Shown: piece by piece, positions 31,994 through 41,123 of the stretch
Layout: every line of letters starts with the position of its first letter
How positions within the stretch are numbered: the first letter of the stretch is position 1
NCBI GenBank assembly: GCA_023896275.1
Contig: MLDA01000004.1
Coordinates: forward strand, 1 to 64,000
Direction of reading: 5' to 3'
From: Kocuria rosea subsp. polaris
GTDB taxonomy: Bacteria; Actinomycetota; Actinomycetes; Actinomycetales; Micrococcaceae
Length of the DNA stretch: 64,000 nt
The notes under the pieces: generated by a model
The model's database searches: none
Seen by the model: only the letters and a program-made list of their open reading frames with translations
Told to the model about the DNA's origin: nothing
Translations under genes and position numbers: made by a program

Positions 31994-32094
31994 GGCGACG
32001 CCGCCCGAGCCGGAGCGACGATGCCGGTTGGGTTGGCGCGCAGATTGCGCGGTCGGTTTGACTCTCACACTGTGGCAGATGGGAGAACTGGAGC

Positions 32095-32916
32095 ATGTTG
32101 TCCATCGGAGCCTTTGCGCGCATCGGCCAAGTCAGCCATCGCATGCTGCGGCATTGGGACGCGGCTGGGCTGCTGGTCCCTGCGCGCGTGGACGAGTTCA
32201 CGGGGTTTCGCGCCTACGACCCGTCGCAGCTCGAGCGGCTGCACCGGATCGTCGCGCTGAGGCAGCTCGGATTCGGTCTCGAGGATGTCGCTGACTTCCT
32301 TGCAGAGGGTGTCGATGCTGCACGCGTGCAGTCGCTGCTGCGCGAGCGCCGGGCCGAGGTCGAACGCGACTACCGGATTGCCGCGACCCGACTCGTCGAC
32401 GTCGAGCACCGGCTCCGACTCATCGAAAGGGAAAATCACATGTCCACTGTCGAAATCGTCGAGAAATCGCTGCCGGCGCTCCGGCTGGCCGCCGGGACCG
32501 CCGTCGTCTCAGAGCAGTCCGAGGTCGCTGGAGTTGTCGGGCCCCTGTTCGACCGGGTCGCGGCCGTGATCGGGTCCGTCCCCGGCGCGCTCGAAACCCC
32601 GATCGCGCAGTATGACATGAGCGAGGAGGGGCTGCGCATCACGGCCGGGTACGCCTATGCGGGAGAGCCGCGCGAGGGCCTGGAGATCGTCGAACTGCCG
32701 TCCGTCGACCGGTCAGTATGCGGGGTGCACCTCGGCGCGATGAGTCGCATTGCTGAAACCTGGCAGGCGATCCACGCTGAGGCCATCGCGCGCGGGCTCG
32801 CCGCGTCGGGCCCGTGCCGTGAACTCTACGTGCGCGCCGAAAGCGAAGACCAGTCCGATTGGGTCACCGAGCTCCAGCAGCCGGTCGCCCCGGTCTCACT
32901 TAAGCTGGGTGGGTGA
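32095..32916 (+). CDS. MerR-family regulator with GyrI-like effector domain (BmrR type)
   Basis: 273 residues. The MerR domain (MLSIGAFARIGQVSHRMLRHWDAAGLLVPARVDEFTGFRAYDPSQLERLHRIVALRQLGFGLEDVADFL) is followed by a coiled-coil helix (ERRAEVERDYRIAATRLVDVEHRLRLIE). From about residue 115 there is a GyrI/BmrR-type small-molecule binding domain (STVEIVEKSLPALRLAAGTAVV, GYAYAGEPREGLEIVELPS, RELYV near the end). This plan is typical of multidrug-sensing activators. ATG 32095 has GGAG five bases upstream. No efflux pump lies nearby. Its stop overlaps the GTG start of a TrmH-type methyltransferase (GTGA), so the two are coupled, which is an odd pairing. Confidence 0.88.
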   Translation: MLSIGAFARIGQVSHRMLRHWDAAGLLVPARVDEFTGFRAYDPSQLERLHRIVALRQLGFGLEDVADFLAEGVDAARVQSLLRERRAEVERDYRIAATRLVDVEHRLRLIERENHMSTVEIVEKSLPALRLAAGTAVVSEQSEVAGVVGPLFDRVAAVIGSVPGALETPIAQYDMSEEGLRITAGYAYAGEPREGLEIVELPSVDRSVCGVHLGAMSRIAETWQAIHAEAIARGLAASGPCRELYVRAESEDQSDWVTELQQPVAPVSLKLGG

Positions 32917-33599
32917 ACCACTCCGAGACTCCAGAGAGCGCCGCGACCGCCGGCGATGCCCAGACGACGCCGGCGCAGCCGCCGGTCCCCGAAGTCGGCG
33001 TCGGGCCGTGGGATGGGCAGTGGCCGGAGGGCGACCACTGGGATCCCGACTTGCTGCGCGATGGAGATCGGCGCAACGTGCTGGATCAGTACCGGTACTG
33101 GAAGCATGACGCGATCGTCGCCGAGCTGGATACTCGCCGCCACGAGTTCCACGTCGCCATCGAGAACTGGCAGCACGACCTGAACATCGGCACCGTGGTC
33201 CGCACCGCCAACGCGTTTCTGGCCAAGGAAGTCCACATCATCGGCCGCCGCCGTTGGAATCGGCGCGGTGCCATGGTCACCGACAAGTACCAGCACGTCC
33301 GCCATCACCCGAGCGTGGACGAGTTCGTCGAGTGGGCGCGCGGCGAGGGCCTGGCGATCATCGGCGTCGATATCTTCCCCGACTCCCAGCAGCTGGAGAC
33401 CTATGATCTGCCGAGAAATTGTGTTCTGGTCTTCGGTCAGGAGGGGCCCGGCCTGAGCGAGGAGGTCCATGCCGCCGCCGAGACGACCCTCTCGATCGAG
33501 CAGTTCGGGTCGACCCGGTCGATCAACGCGGCCTCGGCAGCCGGTATAGCGATGCACGCGTGGATCCGCCGTCACGTGTTCGGCCAGCGCGTTTCCTGA
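32913..33599 (+). CDS. TrmH/SpoU-family RNA 2'-O-methyltransferase
   Basis: 228 residues. A Pro/Asp-rich N-terminal 50 residues precedes the SPOUT methyltransferase fold. The three motifs are present: IENWQHDLNIGTVVRTANAF (motif 1), CVLVFGQEGPGLSEEV (motif 2) and IEQFGSTRSINAASAAGIAMHAWIR (motif 3, knot region). It uses SAM to methylate tRNA or rRNA ribose; the target nucleotide is not deducible. GTG start at 32913 overlapping the MerR stop. In related genomes, as I recall, such a gene stands directly before fba and DUF3151; here 5.5 kb separates them. Confidence 0.9.
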   Translation: MNHSETPESAATAGDAQTTPAQPPVPEVGVGPWDGQWPEGDHWDPDLLRDGDRRNVLDQYRYWKHDAIVAELDTRRHEFHVAIENWQHDLNIGTVVRTANAFLAKEVHIIGRRRWNRRGAMVTDKYQHVRHHPSVDEFVEWARGEGLAIIGVDIFPDSQQLETYDLPRNCVLVFGQEGPGLSEEVHAAAETTLSIEQFGSTRSINAASAAGIAMHAWIRRHVFGQRVS

Positions 33600-33706
33600 C
33601 GTCGGCCTGCCGCGCATTCCAGTCACGCGTTGCGCCGGTCGGTCAAGGTGTTGCGGGTTGCTCGGCCCATGCGTCTGACCGTGCCCCCGCGTCCGCCGTG
33701 CGGACG

Positions 33707-35608
33707 TCAGAAAGGGCAGGGGCGGATGTACTCGACGATGCTGCGTTCCATGTGCGCGCTGAGGCGTTCGAGTTCTTCGTTCAGGGTGCGACCGCATTCG
33801 CGGTCCCGAGTTCCGGGGGTGTCCCGGCTGCCGGGCAGCGTCTGCAGCCACAGGCCGGGACCGTGCCGGTAGAGGTCCAGGCCGTCCTCGCCGGTGTCGA
33901 TTTTGATGGTGCGGGCGCGGAACATGGTGGCTACCTGCCGGACCGCTCGCGCCGGGGCGGCGGTCCAAGGCGCGTCGGGCAGCGTGACGCGACGGGTGCC
34001 CCAGAACGACTCGACGTCGAGAGTTCCGTCCGGCTGCAGGTCGAAGGTCAGCAGGCCCCATGATTTCAACCGGTGGCACCGCTTGCACAGACTCACGAGG
34101 TTCTCCAGCCGAGTCGCCCCGCCGTGCCGGTGCTCGACCACATGGTCGGGTTCGCACGCACTGGCGCGCCGCCCGCAGCCCGGGACTCGGCAGGTCCTGT
34201 CTCTCAGGGCGAGGGCACGTCGCAGCGTGGCCGGTGGCCGATAGACGTCGGCGTCGAATTCGGTGATGGCTCCGGTCCATGGATCGGTGACCACTCGGGT
34301 CCACGTGCTGGCCTGCGGCAGGAGGTCGGCCAGTTCGTCGTGGCCGAAGACGCCGAACCTTTCTGCTTCCGCGAGCCCGCCGCCCAGGTCCGGGAGGCCG
34401 CCGGCGATTCGAGTCGGCAGCTCCGCCTGTCCGGTCAGTCGCGTAGCGCGCGCATCTTCCGGACCGTCCGCGGCGGCTGCCTCAAGCGCGCCGATGAGGG
34501 TGGCCGGGACCGTGACCGTGATCGCTGGTTTCACGTTCGACAGACCGACCGCCTCCGGGCCGGAGAGCAGCACGTCAACGAACGCGTCGGCGCGGATCTG
34601 CCGAATCGTGCGTGTCTCAGCCGCAGCCCCACCGGGCTCCCCGCCATCGGGTGTGGGTGCGTCGGTGACCCCGGGGAGTCCGGGCCGTGTGCGGGACTCC
34701 GGGCTGGTCTGCACCGCGGCGTACTCGGCGAGCCGGCGGTCGATGGCCTCCGCGGCCGCTGTCGGGATGTAGGCGGTCAGGTAGCACATGCCGTCGTCGT
34801 CAGGGTCGACGGCAACGAACCGATCCGCCCACGCTCGGCGGTGCCGGGCGCTGAACGGCTCGTCGAGCTCTCGCTCGAGGCGACGTTTGCCGTACCGGTC
34901 CAACTGTCCCGGGGTCTTGCCGGGAGTGTGGGCGAGCATGTCGTTGCAGAATCCCCGGCGTCGGGCGCGGCACTCGTCCTTGGCGGCCCGCAGGGCGCGG
35001 TGGTGTTCCTCGAGAGACGCCGGGTCGTCACTGACGGGCGCGGGGACCTCTGCCGGGACGATCTTTGCGGCAAGATCGACCGTGTTCCGCGTGTGGATTG
35101 GACCTGTCTCGCCCGAAGCCAACGCGTCGAGTACTGCCGGTACTTCGCGGCTTACTAGTCGAGCTCGCGTGAGCTCGCGGGCGGCGCTCTGCCGGGCGAT
35201 GCCCTTGACTAGGGCAATCTCCTGGACCGCCGCCTGTTCCGGAGCGTCCGCTGCGAGGCGGCCGGCGGCTACGGAGCGCGCCATGCCTTCCGAAGATGCT
35301 GCGACCTCGTCGAGTTCCGCCGCGAGCTCCACCTGCGCCCGTTCCTCGAGCCGCGCAGCGGCCTCGTAGGCGGCGGCCTCGGCGAAACAGCGCAATTGCT
35401 CGGCGAACACCAGTAGCCCCTGCGGACCCATGGCCGACGCGGCGGCGTCGACGGCTTCCCGCCCTGAACGGATGGCCAGCGAATCGGTGCTGGAGGGGGT
35501 GGCCTTGAGTGACGACAGTACGGCTCCGGGGTGCGGTTTCGGCCGCGCGGACTCTAGATCGAGGAGGACGTCCCCGATCTGAATGCGAAACCGCTGTGCC
35601 TGAGCCAT
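33707..35608 (-). CDS. DUF222 and HNH-endonuclease domain protein
   Basis: 633 residues. The large N-terminal DUF222 region is helical (QAAVQEIALVKGIARQSAARELTRARLV, AKIVPAEVPAPVSDDP) and contains a middle segment YLTAYIPTAAAEAIDRRLAEYA. The C-terminal HNH domain reads CRVPGCGRRASACEPDHVVEHRHGGATRLENLVSLCKRCHRLK, with the catalytic His-His and zinc cysteines intact. Such proteins occur in many copies per genome in actinobacteria. They have been linked loosely to mobile DNA, but the role is unknown. The extra 90 residues after the HNH are unusual and polar. Its promoter region, upstream of 35608, is AT-rich with TAGAAT as a possible -10. Confidence 0.88.
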   Translation of the reverse strand: MAQAQRFRIQIGDVLLDLESARPKPHPGAVLSSLKATPSSTDSLAIRSGREAVDAAASAMGPQGLLVFAEQLRCFAEAAAYEAAARLEERAQVELAAELDEVAASSEGMARSVAAGRLAADAPEQAAVQEIALVKGIARQSAARELTRARLVSREVPAVLDALASGETGPIHTRNTVDLAAKIVPAEVPAPVSDDPASLEEHHRALRAAKDECRARRRGFCNDMLAHTPGKTPGQLDRYGKRRLERELDEPFSARHRRAWADRFVAVDPDDDGMCYLTAYIPTAAAEAIDRRLAEYAAVQTSPESRTRPGLPGVTDAPTPDGGEPGGAAAETRTIRQIRADAFVDVLLSGPEAVGLSNVKPAITVTVPATLIGALEAAAADGPEDARATRLTGQAELPTRIAGGLPDLGGGLAEAERFGVFGHDELADLLPQASTWTRVVTDPWTGAITEFDADVYRPPATLRRALALRDRTCRVPGCGRRASACEPDHVVEHRHGGATRLENLVSLCKRCHRLKSWGLLTFDLQPDGTLDVESFWGTRRVTLPDAPWTAAPARAVRQVATMFRARTIKIDTGEDGLDLYRHGPGLWLQTLPGSRDTPGTRDRECGRTLNEELERLSAHMERSIVEYIRPCPF

Positions 35609-35843
35609 AACTCAATTCTAGAAGATTACTTCGATAAATGGAATGCCTCAGTCGAATAAAATGAGGTCGAAATTGGGCCGTTGAGGGCGGTGGGGGAGTT
35701 GATCGGTCTCGCCTCGTCATTAGATCAACTCTTTACGATCGGCCCTGCCCGGTCTAGTCTGTGTCGTGGCTCACAGGTTACCGGAAGGTAGTACATGTTC
35801 GAGCCGGCGGCAACGACGCCGCACATCGACGACGGGAGTCCGT

Positions 35844-37226
35844 ATGAGCACGCGCGAGAACCAGAATGGCGGCCATGCCGCTCAAGCACGAGGCCGCGGT
35901 GATGCACGCGCCCGGCGCAGCATCTCCATCACCCTGACAGCGCTCGTCGCTGCGGCGTCGCTCGTCGCGGTCGGCGGCCCGGCGCAGGCAACGGCGGACC
36001 CGGCCCCGATGCAGGAGGAGTTGACGGATGCGGACGCGGTCACGGAGGGCGACCTCCAGCGCGAAGAAGCGCTCGAGGAGCTCTCGCGCTCCGTCGACGG
36101 TGACTTCTATCTGCCGCCTTCCACCCTGCCCGACGGCAACGGAACCGTAATTCGGAGCGAGTCGGCCGAGTTCTATCTGGATCCCGTGCGACTCATCGAG
36201 CCGGACGCGACGGCCACGCGCATCATGTACACCTCCACCGACGCGCACGGGGCTCCGATGGCCGTAACCGGCACGGTGCTCGTGCCGGATCGCGCCTGGT
36301 CGGGGACCGGGAAACGGCCGCTCATCGGGTACGCCGTGGGTACCCAGGGGGCGGGCGACCACTGCGCGCCCTCCCGGCAGATGGCCATCGGCCAGGAGTA
36401 CGAAGGCCCCATGGTCGCGGCCCTTCTCAAGGCCGGGTATGCGCTGGCACTCACCGACTACCAGGGTCTCGGCACCCCCGGCGCCCATAGCTACATGGTC
36501 CGCGCCGCGCAGGGGCATGCCGTCCTCGATTCGCTCCGGGCCGCCCAGAACCTGGGGCTGGACGGAATCGACGCCGACAATCCGGCCGCCCTGGTCGGCT
36601 ACTCGCAGGGAGGCGGTGCCTCGGCGGCGGCGGCCGAGCTTGCACCGGACTATGCACCCGAGCTGCAGCTCAAGGGCGCCTACGCCGGCGCGGTCCCGGG
36701 CGACCTCCAGCAGGTTGCGTCGACGATCGATTCGACGCTCTATACGGGTTTCCTTCTCTTCGCGATGTCCTCGCTCGACTCCCAGTACCCCATCGACCTC
36801 TCCTCGGTCCTCAATGAGGCCGGTCGGGACCGCGTCGCCGCGGCGGCTGACCAGTGCGTCGTGGATGGGCTTGCGGGCCACGCGTTCGTCGATACCTCGA
36901 CGCTGACCACGACGGGTGAGTCGTTCACAGACCTCTCGCGGCGGGCCCCGTTCGCCGCGGTCCTGCAGGAGCAGCGGATCGGTGCGGGGCGCGCCCCCGA
37001 GGTGCCGGTCCTGCTCTCCCATAGCCTGCTCGACGACGTCATCCCCTACCGCGCGGGGCGCGGGGTGGCCAAGCGCTGGTGCGATCAGGGCGCCGTCGTT
37101 TCCTGGGAGACCACGGCCGGGCCGACGCACCTCGGGGGCTACGCGGCCGCCGTGCCGCGCGCGCTGCTCTTCCTCGAGGCTCGCTTCGCTGGTGCCCCGG
37201 CCCTTTCGAGCTGCTGGCGTCTTTAG
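35844..37226 (+). CDS. Secreted lipase-family alpha/beta-hydrolase
   Basis: 460 residues. A Sec-type signal peptide follows a basic N-region (ARARRSISITLTALVAAASLVAVGGPAQATA, cleavage likely after AQA near 56). The mature enzyme is of the secretory lipase (LIP) family: MYTSTDAHGAPMAVTGTVLVP, YAVGTQGAGDHCAPS, ALTDYQGLGTPGAHSYMV, the nucleophile elbow VGYSQGGGASAAAAEL (catalytic Ser), an Asp candidate in LLSHSLLDDVIPYRAG and a His in GPTHLGGYAAAVPRAL. ATG 35844 with GGGAG upstream was chosen; the earlier in-frame ATG at 35766 adds an Arg-rich stretch before the signal. The substrate is probably a lipid ester. The stop codon overlaps that of the convergent tetR gene. Confidence 0.88.
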   Translation: MSTRENQNGGHAAQARGRGDARARRSISITLTALVAAASLVAVGGPAQATADPAPMQEELTDADAVTEGDLQREEALEELSRSVDGDFYLPPSTLPDGNGTVIRSESAEFYLDPVRLIEPDATATRIMYTSTDAHGAPMAVTGTVLVPDRAWSGTGKRPLIGYAVGTQGAGDHCAPSRQMAIGQEYEGPMVAALLKAGYALALTDYQGLGTPGAHSYMVRAAQGHAVLDSLRAAQNLGLDGIDADNPAALVGYSQGGGASAAAAELAPDYAPELQLKGAYAGAVPGDLQQVASTIDSTLYTGFLLFAMSSLDSQYPIDLSSVLNEAGRDRVAAAADQCVVDGLAGHAFVDTSTLTTTGESFTDLSRRAPFAAVLQEQRIGAGRAPEVPVLLSHSLLDDVIPYRAGRGVAKRWCDQGAVVSWETTAGPTHLGGYAAAVPRALLFLEARFAGAPALSSCWRL

Positions 37227-37948
37227 CCCTCGCCCGTGACGATCGCCCAAGCGTGCGCGATCGAGGCGTCGAAGAGCGGCTCGGCTGCCGGTCCGAGGTC
37301 GCCGGCATGCCCGAAAACCTCCTGCGAGATCGTTCCGAGGAGCAGCATCCACGCAGTGGCGCCGGCGAGAACGAGGTCGGGATCCGCGGGCGTGTCCGGT
37401 GGCGCGGCGTCCTCGAGCAGGGCGCGGACGACGACGTCGCGGGCGTCGGGTGCCAGCGCCGCCGGCCGCGGGTGCGCGCCGGCCGCGGCGGCGTCGGCGT
37501 AGAGCGCCATGAGCCGCGCGATCACGCGGGTGCCCGACGGCGTCGTGAGCTCGCCCGGGGCGTGGTAGTCGGGGACCGGTGAGCCGTAGACGAGTGCGTA
37601 CTCGTGGGGATGCGCGAGCGCCCAGGACCGCAGGGCGTGGGCGATGGCCCGCCAGCGCCCGGGTAGGTCGTCTCCGGCGACGCGCGATTCGGCCTCTTCC
37701 ACCTGTTTCGCCGCGGCGTCGAAGGCGGCGATGATCAGGCGCGTGAGGAGTTCGTCGCGGTTCTCGACGTAGCGGTAGAGCGCGGAGGGTGTGAGCCCCA
37801 TGTCGCGTGCGATGGCCCGCAGGGAGAGCGAGGCCGCTCCTGTCTCGGCGAGATGGCGGCGGGCCACGGCGAGGATCTGTGTCTCGATGGCCCGGCGATT
37901 GCGCGCTCGCGCTCCGGTGGCGGGGGCGGCGTCGGGCAGTGGATCCAT
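37223..37948 (-). CDS. TetR-family transcriptional regulator (TetR_C_13/WHG-type)
   Basis: 241 residues. The helix-turn-helix is LAVARRHLAETGAASLSLRAIARDMGLTPSALYRYVENRDELLTRLI. The ligand domain contains RWRAIAHALRSWALAHPHEYALVYGSPVPDYHAPGELT, typical of the WHG-type C-terminal family. Start at ATG 37948; the frame continues upstream but encodes unrelated Ser/Pro-rich sequence that is antisense to the operator region. Divergent from a Rossmann-fold NAD(P) protein, with a set of nested inverted repeats between. It therefore probably represses itself and that gene. Effector unknown. Confidence 0.9.
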   Translation of the reverse strand: MDPLPDAAPATGARARNRRAIETQILAVARRHLAETGAASLSLRAIARDMGLTPSALYRYVENRDELLTRLIIAAFDAAAKQVEEAESRVAGDDLPGRWRAIAHALRSWALAHPHEYALVYGSPVPDYHAPGELTTPSGTRVIARLMALYADAAAAGAHPRPAALAPDARDVVVRALLEDAAPPDTPADPDLVLAGATAWMLLLGTISQEVFGHAGDLGPAAEPLFDASIAHAWAIVTGEG

Positions 37949-37984
37949 GCGGTCATCTTCCCGGCTGGACCGCGACGGAGCAAA

Positions 37985-38034
37985 CGAGAACAGTGTTCTT
38001 GATTCTCGAATGAGAATAGTGAACACTGTTCTCG
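37985..38034. promoter_or_regulatory. Nested TetR operators between tetR and SDR gene
   Basis: Two 14-bp arms CGAGAACAGTGTTC (37985-37998) and GAACACTGTTCTCG (38021-38034) are exact reverse complements. Each is almost palindromic by itself (GAACA-n-TGTTC). Between them a smaller repeat ATTCTC/GAGAAT (38002-38017) has a 4-base loop. This fits two TetR dimers bound side by side, 36 bp centre to centre. Confidence 0.75.
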
Positions 38035-38069
38035 TAAGAGACGCTTTGGATTCGACGTGGAGGATGACC

Positions 38070-39032
38070 ATGGGCAAGTATGCGGTACTCGGGGCTGGGC
38101 CCGTGGGGCGGGCCGTTGCGACGAGATTGGCGCACGCGGGGGACGAAGTCCTGCTCATCAGCAGGAGCGGGCGAGACCCGGGCGTCGACGGTGTCCGGAT
38201 CTCGTCCGCGGACGTTGCCGACGGGGCGGCGCTGGGCCGGCTGACGGCGTCGTGCGAGGGGATCGTCAATGCCGTCAACCCCGGCGCCTATCACCGCTGG
38301 GCGGCGGAATGGCCCCCGATCGCTGCGGCCGTGCGCGCCGCAGCGGACGGCAAGCGCCTCGTGCTGATCGGCAATCTCTACGGGTACGGACCGGTGGCCG
38401 GCCCCATGGTCGAGGACCAGCCGCTGCGCCCGAACGGGACCAAATCCCGGCTGCGGGCGGAGATCTGGAACGACCTGCTCGGCGCCCACGCGCACGGTGA
38501 CCTGCTGGCGGCAGAGATCCGATCCTCTGATTACGCGGGGCCGGGCATGCCGGCGACCAGCATGCTCAACGCCCTGATCATCCAGCCCCTCGTCGCCGGG
38601 CGCCGGTGGATCACGTCGCTGGCCGGGGCGCCGGGCGCGCTGCACTCCTGGACCAACGTGGACGACGTCGGCGACCTCGCCGTGGCCGTGCTGAAGCGGG
38701 GCGATGGCGACGCGGCCTGGGGGAGGGCCTGGCACACGCCGAGCGCGCCGCCGTCGTCATACCAGGACGTCGCCGACGAGGTGACGGGGATCCTCGGCCG
38801 GGCGCCGGTACGCGTGCGTCCGCTGCCGCCGGCCGTGTTCGCGGCGGCCAGCGCCGTCGTGCCGCTGCTGCGGGAACTGCGGGAGACGAACCACCAGTTC
38901 CAGCACGATTTCGTGCTCGACGACGCCGCGGCGCGGGCCGAATTCGCCCTGACGCACACCCCGTGGGAGCAGACGCTCGGGCAGTCGATCGACTGGTTCG
39001 CGGAGCGCCGGGCGGGCGCGGGCCGCAACTGA
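38070..39032 (+). CDS. NAD(P)-dependent Rossmann-fold epimerase/reductase-like protein
   Basis: 320 residues of the atypical/extended short-chain dehydrogenase class. It begins MGKYAVLGAGPVGRAVATRLAHAGDEVLLISRSGRD, with the dinucleotide motif GAGPVG, followed by an NGNLYGYGP region (VLIGNLYGYGPVAGPMVEDQPL) and SSDYAGPGMP. No clear YxxxK catalytic pair is evident, so it may bind cofactor without epimerase chemistry. The C-terminal half has LHSWTNVDDVGDLAVAVL, common in NmrA/epimerase-like proteins. ATG 38070 has GGAGG upstream; ATG 38064 is too close to that site. Controlled presumably by the divergent TetR through the nested operators. Physiological role unknown. Confidence 0.82.
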   Translation: MGKYAVLGAGPVGRAVATRLAHAGDEVLLISRSGRDPGVDGVRISSADVADGAALGRLTASCEGIVNAVNPGAYHRWAAEWPPIAAAVRAAADGKRLVLIGNLYGYGPVAGPMVEDQPLRPNGTKSRLRAEIWNDLLGAHAHGDLLAAEIRSSDYAGPGMPATSMLNALIIQPLVAGRRWITSLAGAPGALHSWTNVDDVGDLAVAVLKRGDGDAAWGRAWHTPSAPPSSYQDVADEVTGILGRAPVRVRPLPPAVFAAASAVVPLLRELRETNHQFQHDFVLDDAAARAEFALTHTPWEQTLGQSIDWFAERRAGAGRN

Positions 39033-39139
39033 GTGACGTCCGTCGAAACACGCCATCCGATGTGACGGAGTCTGCCCTAGGATGGAGCGCAGACAGTGTT
39101 GTCCCGACCCCATCTAAATGCGAGACGTCAGGAGACGGT

Positions 39140-40162
<1,023 letters not shown>

Positions 40163-40170
40163 TGGCGTCC

Positions 40171-40590
40171 GTGAGCGACTCCCTCGGTAAGAACCTGCTC
40201 GGCATCCCGGAGACCCTCCTCCCGGAGGAGACCGACGTCGATGCGAAGTTCGCCGCCGGTGCGGAAGCTGTCGACGTCGCCGCGGCGCACCCGACGTCGT
40301 CGCTCGCCTGGGCGGTCCTCGCCGGCGAAGCGTACGACGACGGCCGCTACGTGGAGTCCTACGCCTACGCCCGCGTGGGTTACCACCGCGGCCTGGACTC
40401 GCTGCGCAAAGCCGGCTGGCGCGGGCAGGGCCCGGTGCCGTGGACACACGAGCCCAACCGCGGATTCCTGCGTTCGCTCTACGCGCTGGGCCGCGCGGCC
40501 GCCGCGATCGGCGAGACCGACGAGGTCGAGCGAATCAACCGCTTCCTCGACGATTCTGATCCGAACGCGAAGGCCGCCATCGAGGCATAA
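40171..40590 (+). CDS. DUF3151 family protein
   Basis: 139 residues, starting (V/M)SDSLGKNLLGIPETLLPEE. Helical repeats of TPR-like type fill the rest (AWAVLAGEAYDDGRYVESYAYARVGYHRGLDSLRKAGWRGQGPVPWTHEPNRGFLRSLYALGRAAAAIGETDEVERINRFLDDSDP). This matches the actinobacterial DUF3151 family, of unknown function and usually adjacent to class II aldolase. GTG 40171 is used; GTG 40162 overlapping the fba stop is possible and would add three residues. It ends before a strong intrinsic terminator. Confidence 0.9.
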   Translation: MSDSLGKNLLGIPETLLPEETDVDAKFAAGAEAVDVAAAHPTSSLAWAVLAGEAYDDGRYVESYAYARVGYHRGLDSLRKAGWRGQGPVPWTHEPNRGFLRSLYALGRAAAAIGETDEVERINRFLDDSDPNAKAAIEA

Positions 40591-40631
40591 GCCGCTCGCC
40601 GGCGTCGTGCCGCGCTTCGGCGCCATTGCAT

Positions 40632-40673
40632 CCTCCCCCTTCCGCAGCCACTGCGGAAGGGGGAGGACTTTTT
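40632..40673 (+). terminator. Intrinsic terminator after fba-DUF3151
   Basis: A perfect 16-bp stem (CCTCCCCCTTCCGCAG / CTGCGGAAGGGGGAGG) with a CCA loop, followed by ACTTTTT. It lies 42 bp after the DUF3151 stop and directly before the promoter of the next cassette. Confidence 0.92.
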
Positions 40674-40678
40674 AACGG

Positions 40679-40725
40679 CATGGGTAGTTCTCCCCATCGT
40701 CCCGGCCGGGCGGTTCGACTAGTCT
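40679..40725 (+). promoter_or_regulatory. Promoter/regulatory box of cassette A
   Basis: Contains CATGGGTAGTTCTCCCCATC, an imperfect palindrome (ATGGG/CCCAT ends), then TAGTCT (40720-40725) as a TAnnnT -10. A block with the same sequence and identical spacing (41 bases from CATGGG to the -10) precedes cassette B at 44925. In both copies ATCGTC stands 18 bases upstream of the -10 and GGTTCG just before it. Confidence 0.7.
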
Positions 40726-40780
40726 GGTGAGAAATCGACCGGGCCGTGACGAGGCCGAGACGAACGCGGAGGAAGAGGCC

Positions 40781-41110
40781 ATGGCCATCGAGGGGTGGAC
40801 GATTTCGAGTGCGGCGTCGACGATTCAGAACGAGTCGACGACGGAGATCGAGCGTTTCTCGAAGATCAAGAACAAGGCCGAGACGGCGTTCGAGGAGGCC
40901 GCAGAGGCCGCCGAGCATTTCGAGATCGGTTCGGCGCTCGACTCGCTGCTCACCAAGTTCCTGAGCGCCTCCGTGGCCGGGGCGTACAACAGCGGCCTCC
41001 ACATGACCGAATCCCTGGCCAAGGCGATCACCGCCTACGAAGACGGCGACGCGGAGATGGCGGGCAACGCGGAAGCGGCCATTCACGAAGTCCCGGACTT
41101 CAAGGACTAA
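40781..41110 (+). CDS. WXG100-like small helical protein, cassette A
   Basis: 109 residues, entirely helical, no signal peptide, acidic. ATG 40781 has GGAGGAAGAGG upstream. The first half is a long amphipathic helix (STTEIERFSKIKNKAETAFEEAAEAAEHF), the second another (ALDSLLTKFLSASVAGAYNSGLHMTESLAKAITAYEDGDAEMAGNA). This helix-hairpin plan and the AYEDGDAEMA motif are those of ESAT-6-like/DUF6507-type proteins of actinobacteria, although the WXG turn is not present. It shares ALDSL and GDxxMA..A...I...PDF with the 111-residue protein of cassette B, so the two are paralogues. Probably a partner co-exported or co-folded with the adjacent large protein. Confidence 0.7.
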   Translation: MAIEGWTISSAASTIQNESTTEIERFSKIKNKAETAFEEAAEAAEHFEIGSALDSLLTKFLSASVAGAYNSGLHMTESLAKAITAYEDGDAEMAGNAEAAIHEVPDFKD

Positions 41111-41123
41111 CGGAGGAGATCTC

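Noticed and set aside
33707-35608. Mobile element around the HNH gene
   Set aside because: DUF222/HNH proteins are common chromosomal genes in actinobacteria; no terminal repeats, integrase or transposase are seen.
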